Assembly (NCBI RefSeq): GCF_004114955.1
Contig: NZ_CP030053.1
Span: forward strand, 992,001-1,056,000
Direction: 5' to 3'
DNA from: Bradyrhizobium guangzhouense
Lineage (GTDB): Bacteria > Pseudomonadota > Alphaproteobacteria > Rhizobiales > Xanthobacteraceae
DNA: 64,000 nucleotides
Below, piece by piece: positions 8,946 to 16,812 of this stretch. Each line of letters opens with the position of its first letter. Positions within the stretch are counted from its first letter, which is position 1. The notes under the pieces are model-generated. The model saw nothing but the letters and a program-made list of their open reading frames with translations. It did no database searches and had not been told where the DNA came from. A program made the translations under genes and the position numbers.

Positions 8946-9833
8946 TCACTTGTGGATCAGCGTTCCCGTGCCCTGGTTGGTGAAGAGCTCCAGCAGCACC
9001 GCGTGCTGCATCTTGCCGTCGATGATGACGACGCCCTCGACGCCCTGCTCGAGCGCGTAGATGCAGGTCTCGACCTTCGGGATCATGCCGCCGGAAATGG
9101 TGCCGTCGGCGATCAGTTTCCGGGCATCTTTCACCGAGAGCTGCGGGATCAGCTTCTTCGACTTGTCGAGCACGCCCGGCACGTCGGTGAGCAGCAACAG
9201 GCGTTTTGCCTTGAGCGCGCCGGCGACAGCGCCCGCAAAGGTGTCGGCGTTGACATTCAGCGTCTGGCCGTCCTTGGAGGTCGCGAGCGGCGCCAGCACC
9301 GGGATCAGCTCGTAGCCGATCAACTGGTTGAGCAGCGTCAGGTCGACCTTCTCGGGGTCGCCGACGAAGCCGAGATCGATTGCCTTCTCGATGTTCGAGC
9401 CCGGATCGATGATGGTGCGCGTCGTCTTCGACGCCTTCACCATGTTGCCGTCCTTGCCGGAGAGGCCCACGGCCTTGCCGCCGGCCTCGTTGATGTAACC
9501 GACGATCTGCTTGTTGACGGAGCCGGCGAGCACCATCTCGACGATCTCGATGGTCGCGGCGTCCGTGATGCGCAGGCCGGCAGCGAATTCCGACTGGATG
9601 CCGAGGCGCTTGAGCATGGTCGCGATCTGCGGGCCGCCGCCGTGCACCACGACCGGATTGATCGCGGTCTGCTCGAGCAGCACGATGTCGCGGGCAAAAT
9701 TCTTCGCGGTCTCCTCGTCGCCCATGGCGTGGCCGCCATATTTGATGACGATGGTTTCTTCGTCGTACTGCTGCATGTGCGGCAGCGCTTCGGACAGGAT
9801 GCGGGCCTGGTCGAGCGGAGAGATTTCGGTCAT
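8946..9833 (-). CDS. argB: Acetylglutamate kinase
   Basis: This 295-residue amino-acid kinase phosphorylates N-acetylglutamate, the second step of arginine synthesis. Key motifs are [12 protein letters not shown] (phosphate loop and catalytic Lys), [12 protein letters not shown] and the N-acetylglutamate-binding stretch LTDVPGVLD with [10 protein letters not shown]. An N-terminal helix ([20 protein letters not shown]) of the kind found in arginine-inhibited hexameric enzymes is present, so feedback control by arginine is likely (inference). It follows engB and DUF423 on the same strand. Confidence 0.96.
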   Translation of the reverse strand: MTEISPLDQARILSEALPHMQQYDEETIVIKYGGHAMGDEETAKNFARDIVLLEQTAINPVVVHGGGPQIATMLKRLGIQSEFAAGLRITDAATIEIVEMVLAGSVNKQIVGYINEAGGKAVGLSGKDGNMVKASKTTRTIIDPGSNIEKAIDLGFVGDPEKVDLTLLNQLIGYELIPVLAPLATSKDGQTLNVNADTFAGAVAGALKAKRLLLLTDVPGVLDKSKKLIPQLSVKDARKLIADGTISGGMIPKVETCIYALEQGVEGVVIIDGKMQHAVLLELFTNQGTGTLIHK

Positions 9834-9919
9834 GAGGCGGATCTCGCTGGCGGGACTAACGCGGCCAGCGTTCTATCTGATTGGCGGGCGAGGCGCAAAG
9901 TGGGACTGGCATGCCGCCG

Positions 9920-10285
9920 CTACGGGCTGCGCGCAGGCACCACGGCTGCCAGCGTCACCACCAGCCAGCTCAAAATCATCAGCGTTCCACCCGATGGTGC
10001 GGCCATCGGAAACAGCGCGTGCCCCGCAAATTGCCGCAAAGTGAGATCGCCCGCGAACAGCGCAGCGCCGGTCACGAAGCCGAACGCGGCGATCAGGCCA
10101 ATTCCACCGTGCAGAAGGCCGCGCGTGAGCAAAGCTATCACCGCCAATATGGCAGTTGCATGAAACAGCAGCAGGGCGCTGGCGGAGGCGAGCCGGCTGG
10201 CATCCGCGCCGTGGGCGGCGGCGGCGGCCAGTGCGACGCCGGCGGCGCCCATCAGGCCGGCAAGGGCGATCAGCAGGCGGGGCAT
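9920..10285 (-). CDS. DUF423 membrane protein
   Basis: This 121-residue protein has four predicted membrane segments and the family pattern MGAAGVALAAAAAHG near the N-terminus (family consensus has AFGAHG), FHATAILAVIAL in the second segment and GDLTLR near 85. DUF423 proteins (YgdD/YwdK type) have no assigned function. The ATG overlaps the TGA of engB by one base (TGATG), indicating co-translation; an in-frame GTG one codon upstream is also possible. Confidence 0.85.
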   Translation of the reverse strand: MPRLLIALAGLMGAAGVALAAAAAHGADASRLASASALLLFHATAILAVIALLTRGLLHGGIGLIAAFGFVTGAALFAGDLTLRQFAGHALFPMAAPSGGTLMILSWLVVTLAAVVPARSP

Positions 10286-10938
10286 CACTTGGTCCGCTCT
10301 TCCAGCAGTTTCGCCATGGCAGCTCGCAATTCAGCCATGCCGGTCGATGAGCGCGAGGAGGTCGCGATCACGTTCGGGAACGCGGCCGGATGCTTTGCCA
10401 ATGCGGCTTCGGTCTCGGCAATGCAGGATGCGAGCTCGGACGCTTTCACCTGGTCGGCCTTGGTCAGCACGACCTGGTAGCTGACGGCGGAGCGGTCGAG
10501 TGTCTTGAGGACTTCGAGATCGACATCCTTCAAGCCGTGCCGCGCGTCGATCAGCACATAGACGCGCGCGAGCGAGGCGCGGCCCAGCAGGAAGGTGTGG
10601 ATCAGCTCGGTCCAGGATGCGACCTGGCTCTTCGGCGCCTTGGCATAGCCATAGCCGGGCATGTCGACGAGGCGCAGGTCGCTCTTGCCCGGGACCTCGA
10701 AGAAGATCAGCTCCTGGGTGCGGCCCGGCGTATGCGAGGTGCGCGCCAGCGCGTTGCGCCCCGTCAGCGCGTTGATCAGGCTCGACTTGCCGACATTGGA
10801 ACGGCCGGCAAAGGCGATCTCCAGTCCTGCCATCGGCGGCAGCGTCTGGATCGAGGGCGAGGCCCAGATGAACTGCCAGTCGCGCGCGAACAGCTTTCGC
10901 CCGGCCTCGATCAGCTTCGCATCTTTGTCGTCGGTCAT
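10285..10938 (-). CDS. engB: Ribosome biogenesis GTP-binding protein EngB/YsxC
   Basis: This 217-residue small GTPase is needed for large-subunit assembly. The G-motifs are complete: G1 GRSNVGKSS, G2 threonine in HTPGRTQ, G3 DMPGYG, G4 TKAD and G5 TSS near the C-terminus. The ATG at 10936-10938 is preferred; the open frame upstream comes from the palindromic repeat at 10958-11042. Position between yidC and argB is the usual Rhizobiales order. Confidence 0.95.
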   Translation of the reverse strand: MTDDKDAKLIEAGRKLFARDWQFIWASPSIQTLPPMAGLEIAFAGRSNVGKSSLINALTGRNALARTSHTPGRTQELIFFEVPGKSDLRLVDMPGYGYAKAPKSQVASWTELIHTFLLGRASLARVYVLIDARHGLKDVDLEVLKTLDRSAVSYQVVLTKADQVKASELASCIAETEAALAKHPAAFPNVIATSSRSSTGMAELRAAMAKLLEERTK

Positions 10939-10957
10939 GCGAAGGCTCTTTGCTTTG

Positions 10958-11042
10958 CCGTCATTCCGGGGCGATGCGAAGCATCGAACCCGGAATCTCG
11001 AGATTCCGGGCCTGGTGCTTCGCACCATCCCGGAATGACAGA
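10958..11042. repeat. Family B palindromic intergenic repeat
   Basis: It runs from ccgtcattccggggcgatgc to caccatcccggaatgacag, with inner hairpin cccggaatctcgagattccg. It fills the 113-bp gap between yidC and engB. The copy at 8850-8931 matches it almost base for base over the left two thirds. Confidence 0.85.
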
Positions 11043-11051
11043 GGGGAACGG

Positions 11052-12902
11052 CTACGTCGCCTTCCGCGCGAACGTTGCCTTGAGATTATCGAACAACTCC
11101 ACCTTCACGCCGTTGCGGCGCATGATGAAGCTCTGCTGGAGCACCGAGAGCGTGTTGTTCCAGGCCCAGTAGATCACGAGGCCCGCCGGGAAGCCCGCCA
11201 GCATGAAGGTGAAGATCAGCGGCATCCAGTTGAAGATGATCTGCTGCGTCGGATCCGGCGGCGTCGGGTTCAGCTTCATCTGGAACCACATCGTGATGCC
11301 CATGATGAGCGGCCAGATGCCGAGATGCAGATAGTGCCCGAACATGGGAAGCGCGGTGGGGTCGTAGTTCAGCAGGCCGAACAGCGTGAAGATATTGGTC
11401 GGATCCGGCGACGACAGGTCCTTGATCCAGCCGAAGAAGTGCGCGTGACGCATTTCGATGGTGACGAACAGCACCTTGTACAGCGAGAAGAACACCGGGA
11501 TCTGGATCACCACGGGAAGACAGCCGGCGACCGGATTGATCTTCTCCTTGCGGTAGATCTCCATCATCTCCTGCTGCTGCTTCACCTTGTCGTCGGGATA
11601 GCGCTCTTTCAGCGCCTGAAGCTGCGGCTGGATCGACTTCATCTTCGCCATCGAGGCGTAGGATTTGTTCGCCAGCGGGAAGAACAGCAGCTTCACGATC
11701 ACGGTCACGAGCAGGATCGAGATGCCGAAATTGCCGAAGAAGCGATAGAAGAAGTCGAGGCCGAGGAACATCGGCTTGGTGATGAAGTAGAACCAGCCCC
11801 AATCGATCAGCAGGTCGAAATGGTTCAGCCCGAGCGCCTTGTTGTAGCCGCCGAGCCCTGCGAACGGGAACACGCCGACGACGCCGGCTTCCTTGGCGCC
11901 GGCGAACAGCCGCGCATTTGCGGTCGCGGTGCCGCCGATCGCGACGGTGACGGGGTCGAGCAGATAGTCGGTCTGGTAGGTGTGGACGTTGCCGTTGAGG
12001 TTCGAGGAGAACCGCGCCTGAAGCTGCGCGCTGGTGTCGGGGAGCAGCGCCGAGGCCCAATACTTGTCGGTCATGCCGAGCCAGCCATTGGTGGCCTTGA
12101 AGCTCACCGACTTGGCTTCGTCGATCTTCTTGTAGGCATATTCCTGCAGGCCATCGAGATAGCCGATCAGGCCCTCATGCAGGATGTAGTAGCCGGAAAC
12201 CTGCGGCGTGCCGTGGCGCGAGATCAGCGCGAACGGATACAGCGTGACGGGTGCATTGCCGACATTGCTCACGTCGTCCTTGATCGAGAAGAGATAATGG
12301 TCGTCGACCGAGATGGTGCGGCGGAAGGTGAGACCCTCGCCATTGTCCCACTTCAGCACCACGGGCGTGGTCGGGGTCAGGCTGCCGCTGCCGTCCTGCT
12401 GCCAGAGGGTCTGGGCATCGGGCATCTTCGACGTCACGCCCGTCGCCGCCACCCAGCCGAACTCGGCGTAATAGGGCTCTGCCGTGCCGGAGGGCGAATA
12501 GAGGATGATCGGCGGCGATTTCGGGTCGACGGTCTCGCGGAATTGCAGCAGCGCGAGGTCGTCGATGCGGCCGCCCTTGAGCGAGATGCTGCCGGCGAGG
12601 CGCGGGGTGTCGATCTTCACGCGCGGGCTCGATGCGATCGCGGTGTCGCGGGCAACGACCGGCTGGGCCTGCTGGTTCGCGCCCGGCGCAGTGGTGGGCG
12701 TCGTCGCGGTCCCGGCCTGCGGCGTGGCGCCCGGCGTCGCGGTGGCCGTCGGCTGCGGATTGGCCTTCTGCAGCTCGGCTTGCGCCTGCTGCTGGGCGCG
12801 CTGCTTCTCCATCGCCGGCACGTTGTAGAAATACTGCCAGGCGATCAGCACCAGGCCGGACAGAATGACGGCGAGGATGGTATTGCGATTGTCGGTCATC
12901 AC
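11052..12902 (-). CDS. yidC: Membrane protein insertase YidC
   Basis: This 616-residue Oxa1/YidC-family insertase helps the Sec system place proteins in the inner membrane. It has an N-terminal membrane anchor (RNTILAVILSGLVLIAWQYFY region), a Q/A/T-rich linker (about 30-80), a large periplasmic domain (about 85-355), and the conserved C-terminal five-helix core (about 370-590) with FFPLANKSY, QQEMMEIYRKEKINP and FNWMPLIFTFML. Conserved basic residues lie in the cytoplasmic loops. It is 13 bp downstream of rnpA on the same strand. Confidence 0.97.
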   Translation of the reverse strand: MMTDNRNTILAVILSGLVLIAWQYFYNVPAMEKQRAQQQAQAELQKANPQPTATATPGATPQAGTATTPTTAPGANQQAQPVVARDTAIASSPRVKIDTPRLAGSISLKGGRIDDLALLQFRETVDPKSPPIILYSPSGTAEPYYAEFGWVAATGVTSKMPDAQTLWQQDGSGSLTPTTPVVLKWDNGEGLTFRRTISVDDHYLFSIKDDVSNVGNAPVTLYPFALISRHGTPQVSGYYILHEGLIGYLDGLQEYAYKKIDEAKSVSFKATNGWLGMTDKYWASALLPDTSAQLQARFSSNLNGNVHTYQTDYLLDPVTVAIGGTATANARLFAGAKEAGVVGVFPFAGLGGYNKALGLNHFDLLIDWGWFYFITKPMFLGLDFFYRFFGNFGISILLVTVIVKLLFFPLANKSYASMAKMKSIQPQLQALKERYPDDKVKQQQEMMEIYRKEKINPVAGCLPVVIQIPVFFSLYKVLFVTIEMRHAHFFGWIKDLSSPDPTNIFTLFGLLNYDPTALPMFGHYLHLGIWPLIMGITMWFQMKLNPTPPDPTQQIIFNWMPLIFTFMLAGFPAGLVIYWAWNNTLSVLQQSFIMRRNGVKVELFDNLKATFARKAT

Positions 12903-12915
12903 TGGGGTCTCGTCA

Positions 12916-13320
12916 TCAATCCGGTTTGCGGCTGGCGGCGGGGCCAGGCCTTGGATTCGGCTTTGGCCCGCGTCCCCCGACCTGTCCCTTGGCCGTATGC
13001 CGCGCGGGCTTCGTGAACGCTATGCGCAGATCGTCGAGCATGGTCGTGAAGTCGCGCGAGAGCGCGTCCCTGCGGCCGACCAGCACGTAATCATGATGGG
13101 GTTGCATCGATACCGGATCGAGCCGCTTCACCAATTCGCGAAGCCGGCGCCGGATGCGATTGCGTTCGGGGGCGTTGCCGTTCTTTTTGGTAACGGTGAA
13201 GCCAATCCTGACAGGACCGAGGTCGTCGCGAAGACGGCTTTGCAGGACGAACGCGGGACTGTTCACCCGCGCGCCATTGGCAACGGCGAGGAAATCCGCT
13301 CGCTGCCTCAGCCGATCCAT
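12916..13320 (-). CDS. rnpA: Ribonuclease P protein component
   Basis: This 134-residue basic protein binds the RNase P RNA for tRNA 5' processing. It has the diagnostic RNR motif NRIRRRLRELV and the preceding strand RIGFTVTKKNGNAPERN. The C-terminal tail is proline- and arginine-rich (GRGPKPNPRPGPAASRKP), longer than the minimal family. The ATG at 13318-13320 (MDRLRQRADF) fits homologues; the open frame continues upstream but overlaps rpmH. It lies 29 bp after rpmH. Confidence 0.95.
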   Translation of the reverse strand: MDRLRQRADFLAVANGARVNSPAFVLQSRLRDDLGPVRIGFTVTKKNGNAPERNRIRRRLRELVKRLDPVSMQPHHDYVLVGRRDALSRDFTTMLDDLRIAFTKPARHTAKGQVGGRGPKPNPRPGPAASRKPD

Positions 13321-13349
13321 AATGAAATCCCGGAAAAAGGGGGTCCGGC

Positions 13350-13484
13350 TCAGGCGCTCAGACGCTTGCGGCCGCGGGCGCGGCGGGCGGCGAGAACCTT
13401 GCGGCCGCCGGCAGTGGCGAGACGAGCACGGAAACCGTGACGGCGCTTGCGCACCAGTTTGCTGGGTTGATAAGTCCGCTTCAC
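13350..13484 (-). CDS. rpmH: 50S ribosomal protein L34
   Basis: This 44-residue protein beginning [20 protein letters not shown] after the initiator and ending [12 protein letters not shown] is textbook L34. The start codon is GTG (13482-13484); the open frame runs further upstream but that extension is not conserved, and 44 residues is the universal bacterial length. It is first in a minus-strand operon with rnpA and yidC and is driven by the promoter at 13625-13653. Confidence 0.97.
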   Translation of the reverse strand: MKRTYQPSKLVRKRRHGFRARLATAGGRKVLAARRARGRKRLSA

Positions 13485-13624
13485 GGGTTTTTCTCCGCTG
13501 ACCGGGCAATTTGCCTGTAGAATTGATGATAAAGTCCGGAAGATGCGGCTCAAAACGGGCCGTTTCCGGCCCCAGAAGAGCCGCTCCCGGTATCGCACCG
13601 GGTCATCGCGGACAATTTGCGCGG

Positions 13625-13653
13625 CTTATAAGGGAGCGTCTTGTTTTCGTCAA
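13625..13653 (-). promoter_or_regulatory. Sigma-70-type promoter for rpmH-rnpA-yidC
   Basis: On the minus strand TTGACG (13653-13648) and TATAAG (13630-13625) are separated by exactly 17 bases, an almost consensus housekeeping promoter. It would give an rpmH leader of roughly 130 nt. The rest of the 361-bp gap 13485-13845 holds no other gene; its right part is the leader of the histidine kinase gene. Confidence 0.75.
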
Positions 13654-13845
13654 CGCCGCAGGATCGCACAGTTCCGGTGAATATCGCTGTTTCCTTGGGG
13701 TTTTTAACCCTTGAGGTGGCGAATGGCGATATCAGTGCCTACATCCCACCTCGGCAGATTAGCGATCTGTAATTTGACCACCCCAGGGGCGGGTCGCATC
13801 TTCCATTCAAGCGAAGCTTTCAGAAGGCCAGCAGGGGCGAATTTC

Positions 13846-15372
13846 GTGGCAGCGACGGACCTTCAGCAGCCGACGCCGGATCTGGACCAAGATCTGGATC
13901 GGCCAGAGGACCAGCCGGATCAGCCGGTGACGCGGTCCCGTGGCCCGGGCGGGCTTGGACTATCCGGCAAGCTTCTGCTGCTGACCGTCCCCCTGGTGAT
14001 GATCGCGGCCGTGCTGCTTTATGTCCCCGCGATCGCCAACTTCTGGGTCAACCGCCTCAACGACCGTGTTGCCGCCGCCAATACCGCGGCGCTGGTGCTC
14101 GACGCGGCGCCGCTCGGCATGGTGCCGGATTCGCTGTCGCGGGAGATCCTCAAAAGCATCAATGCGCGCGCGGTCGCGATCAAGATGGGCCAGCAGCGCC
14201 GCCTGCTTGCCAGCGACAATCTGCCGTCCGCGATCGAGCATGACGTCGATATGCGCGACATGACGGTGTGGGAGGCGATCACCGGCTCGTTCCAGATGAT
14301 GCTGGAGACCGGCAACCAGCCGATCCGCATCGTCGGTCCCAGTGTCGGCAACGCCCAGTTCGTCGAGATCGTCACCGACGAGCAGCCCTTGCGGCAGTCG
14401 ATGTACCGCTTCTCCCGCAACGTCGTGGTGGTCGCGCTGATCATCGGTATCCTGACCGCGGGTCTGGTCTATCTCGCCCTGCATTATCTCTTCGTGCGGC
14501 CGATGCGGCGGCTGACCGCGAGCCTGGTCGGCTTCCACGAGAATCCCGAAAGCTCGGCGCGGATCATCGTGCCGAGCCAGCGCAGCGACGAGATCGGCGT
14601 CGCCGAGCGCGAATTGTCCGACATGCAGCGCGACCTGATGTCGATGCTGCATCAGAAGAGCCGGCTTGCGGCGCTCGGCCTCGCCGTCTCCAAGATCAAT
14701 CACGACCTTCGCAATCTGCTGGCCTCGGCGCAGCTCTTGTCGGATCAGCTCGCCAGCGTGCCGGATCCGCGGGTGCAGCGTTTCGCACCGAAGCTCGTGC
14801 GTTCGCTCGAGCGTGCCATCGCCTTCTGCCAGTCGACGCTGTCCTACGGCCGTGCCCAGGAGGCCGCGCCCGATCGCCGGATGATGCTGATCGAGCCTGT
14901 CGTGCTGGAGGTGCGGGAGACCGCGGGTCTCGCCAACGACGTTTCGATCGCCTGGGTCGCCGCGATCGAGCGCGGCCTTTCGGTCGACGCCGATCCCGAC
15001 CAGTTGTTCCGTGTGCTGCTCAATCTCGTGCGCAACGCCGCGCAAGCCTTGGAGAGCCATGCCTCCGGCGACGGCGGCCCGCAGCAGATCCGGATCACCG
15101 GCAAACGCGAGGGCGCGGTCGCCATTCTGGAGGTATCCGACACCGGCCCCGGCGTGCCCCAGAAGACCCGGGAGCACCTGTTCGAGGCGTTCCAGACCTC
15201 CGGCCGTCCCGGCGGCAGCGGGCTGGGTCTCGCCATCGCGGCCGAACTGGTCCGGGCCCATGGCGGCGACATCCATCTGGTCGAAGGCACCATCGGCGCC
15301 ACCTTCCGGATCGTCATCCCCGACCGCCCCGTGGAACTCCTCTCCATCCGCAACGAACGGCAGCGGGCGTAA
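13846..15372 (+). CDS. Membrane sensor histidine kinase (orphan)
   Basis: This 508-residue protein starts at a GTG preceded by agcaggggcg. It has an acidic cytoplasmic N-terminus (QQPTPDLDQDLDRPEDQP), TM1 about 41-63, a periplasmic domain about 64-190, TM2 about 191-214, a HAMP domain (VRPMRRLTASL), an H-box KINHDLRNLL with the phospho-accepting His near 286, and a HATPase domain with NLVRNAAQAL (N box, about 390), DTGPGVP and GGSGLGLAIA. No response regulator is adjacent, so its partner is unknown. An upstream in-frame ATG at 13711 would add 45 residues of unconvincing composition. Confidence 0.88.
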   Translation: MAATDLQQPTPDLDQDLDRPEDQPDQPVTRSRGPGGLGLSGKLLLLTVPLVMIAAVLLYVPAIANFWVNRLNDRVAAANTAALVLDAAPLGMVPDSLSREILKSINARAVAIKMGQQRRLLASDNLPSAIEHDVDMRDMTVWEAITGSFQMMLETGNQPIRIVGPSVGNAQFVEIVTDEQPLRQSMYRFSRNVVVVALIIGILTAGLVYLALHYLFVRPMRRLTASLVGFHENPESSARIIVPSQRSDEIGVAERELSDMQRDLMSMLHQKSRLAALGLAVSKINHDLRNLLASAQLLSDQLASVPDPRVQRFAPKLVRSLERAIAFCQSTLSYGRAQEAAPDRRMMLIEPVVLEVRETAGLANDVSIAWVAAIERGLSVDADPDQLFRVLLNLVRNAAQALESHASGDGGPQQIRITGKREGAVAILEVSDTGPGVPQKTREHLFEAFQTSGRPGGSGLGLAIAAELVRAHGGDIHLVEGTIGATFRIVIPDRPVELLSIRNERQRA

Positions 15373-15395
15373 GTCGGCCAGCGACCAAGTTCTTC

Positions 15396-15503
15396 TGTCA
15401 TTCCGGGATGGCCCGAAGGGCCAGGCCCGGAATCCATAGGGCGGCGGAGTCGATGGAGGAATGGATTCCGGGCTCGCGACTTCGTCGCGCCCCGGAATGA
15501 CGA
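15396..15503. repeat. Family B-like palindromic intergenic repeat (variant)
   Basis: It begins tgtcattccgggatggcccg and ends gcgccccggaatgacgacct, with an internal pair ggaatccatag / atggattccggg. The outer ends match family B but the centre differs (cgaagggccaggcccgg in place of gcatcgaacccgg). It follows the histidine kinase gene and could act as its terminator. Confidence 0.7.
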
Positions 15504-15649
15504 CCTGAGATACGCAAATGCCCCAAAATACCGCCGACGCAGACCTTGCCAACGCCGGCAAGAGCGGTTAGTCAGAGCGCTCTTTCGCACCCCTTCGGCG
15601 CTGTCCGGAGGCTGCCTGCGGGCTTAGGTCCGCACTCCTTGCGAAAAAC

Positions 15650-15726
15650 GCGCCCGTAGCTCAGCTGGATAGAGCATCAGACTACGAATCTGAGGGTCGG
15701 ACGTTCGAATCGTTCCGGGCGCGCCA
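15650..15726 (+). tRNA. tRNA-Arg (anticodon ACG)
   Basis: This 77-nt cloverleaf has acceptor GCGCCCG paired with CGGGCGC, D-arm GCTC...GAGC, anticodon stem CAGAC / ATCTG-type with loop CTACGAA (anticodon ACG), T-arm GGACG-TTCGAAT-CGTTC, discriminator G and encoded CCA at 15724-15726. The ACG anticodon is read as ICG after deamination and serves CGU/CGC/CGA codons. The 5' flank 15504-15649 shows no gene. The next gene faces it. Confidence 0.95.
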
Positions 15727-15738
15727 TTTCGACCTGCG

Positions 15739-16674
15739 CTACGCCGCCAGGCCCCGCTTCTCGTCCCCGATCAGATGGACCCGGTTGCGGCCGGCGGCCT
15801 TGGCGTCATAGAGCGCGATGTCGGCTTCCGCGAACAGTTCGGCGATCGGCCGGCGGTGCGGGCGGCCGATCAGGGCGGCTCCGATCGAGGCGCCGACTTC
15901 GAGGCGAAGACCGTTCCAGAACAGCGGGCGGCTCAGCATCATGACGGTCTTCTGCAGCACGCGTGCGATCCGCGCAGGGTCGACAGGGGCGCGCAGGATG
16001 ATCGCGAATTCGTCGCCGCCGAGCCGGCCGACCAGGCCGGCATTGTGGAAGGCCCGCCGCAAACGCTGCGCGACCTCGCACAGGCACGCGTCTCCGGCCA
16101 GATGGCCGAATTTATCGTTGAGCAGCTTGAAGCCGTCGAGGTCGATCAGCACCAGCGCCGAGGCGTATCCGTGATTCAGGTTGTCGTTGACCACCTCGCG
16201 ATAGCGGGCCTGGAAAACCGAACGATTGGCGAGCCCGGTCAGCGGATCGGTTTCGGCTTGCTGCCGCAGGCTCTCGATCGCCTGGCGGTCGGAGGTGACG
16301 TCCTGCTTGCAGCCGAAGATCCGCACCGGCCGTTCGCCCTCCCGCACCGCGTTGATCGAGAGGCGCATCCAGCGCTTCTCGCCGCGCCAGGTCCTGATCT
16401 CGGCATCGAGCGTGACAGGCAAGCCGCTCCGGATCACCTCGGCGCGCGCGAGCTCCATGTGGCGCCTGGATTCGTCGATATAGAGGTCGACGATATCAGC
16501 GCGCCGCAGCGGGTTGCGCTCGGGATAGCCGAAGATGTCGTAGACGCCTTGGGTCCAGCTCAGGCGCTCGGTTTCGAGGACGCATTCCCACGCGCCGATG
16601 CGTGCGGCATTCAGGGCCTGATCATAGAGTCGTACGCGAACCCCGTCCGGCAAGGTCGCATGGTCTTCTGTCAT
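15739..16674 (-). CDS. PAS-GGDEF diguanylate cyclase
   Basis: This 311-residue cytoplasmic protein has a PAS/PAC domain at about 15-135 (ARIGAWECVLETERLSWTQG; MRLSINAVREGERPVRIFG) and a GGDEF domain at about 145-300 (DPLTGLANR, IDLDGFKLLNDKFGH, active-site GRLGGDEF). The active site is intact, so cyclic-di-GMP synthesis is expected. The positions where the RxxD inhibitory site normally lies read HNAG, so product inhibition through that site is probably absent. No membrane segment is visible. Confidence 0.9.
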   Translation of the reverse strand: MTEDHATLPDGVRVRLYDQALNAARIGAWECVLETERLSWTQGVYDIFGYPERNPLRRADIVDLYIDESRRHMELARAEVIRSGLPVTLDAEIRTWRGEKRWMRLSINAVREGERPVRIFGCKQDVTSDRQAIESLRQQAETDPLTGLANRSVFQARYREVVNDNLNHGYASALVLIDLDGFKLLNDKFGHLAGDACLCEVAQRLRRAFHNAGLVGRLGGDEFAIILRAPVDPARIARVLQKTVMMLSRPLFWNGLRLEVGASIGAALIGRPHRRPIAELFAEADIALYDAKAAGRNRVHLIGDEKRGLAA

Positions 16675-16812
16675 CGACGATCCGGCAGCATGTCGCGATT
16701 TTGCCCAAGAGCTTAAAAGAGTGCTTAAAGGCTAGGGCTGCTGCGTTAACGAATTCTGTACGTCCATGCGAGCAGGCGCAGGGAACCACGAGCGTTCGCC
16801 GCCGGGCCGGCC

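Noticed and set aside
16713..16728. TTAA...TTAA pair upstream of the GGDEF gene as a CtrA box
   Set aside because: The spacing is eight bases, not seven.
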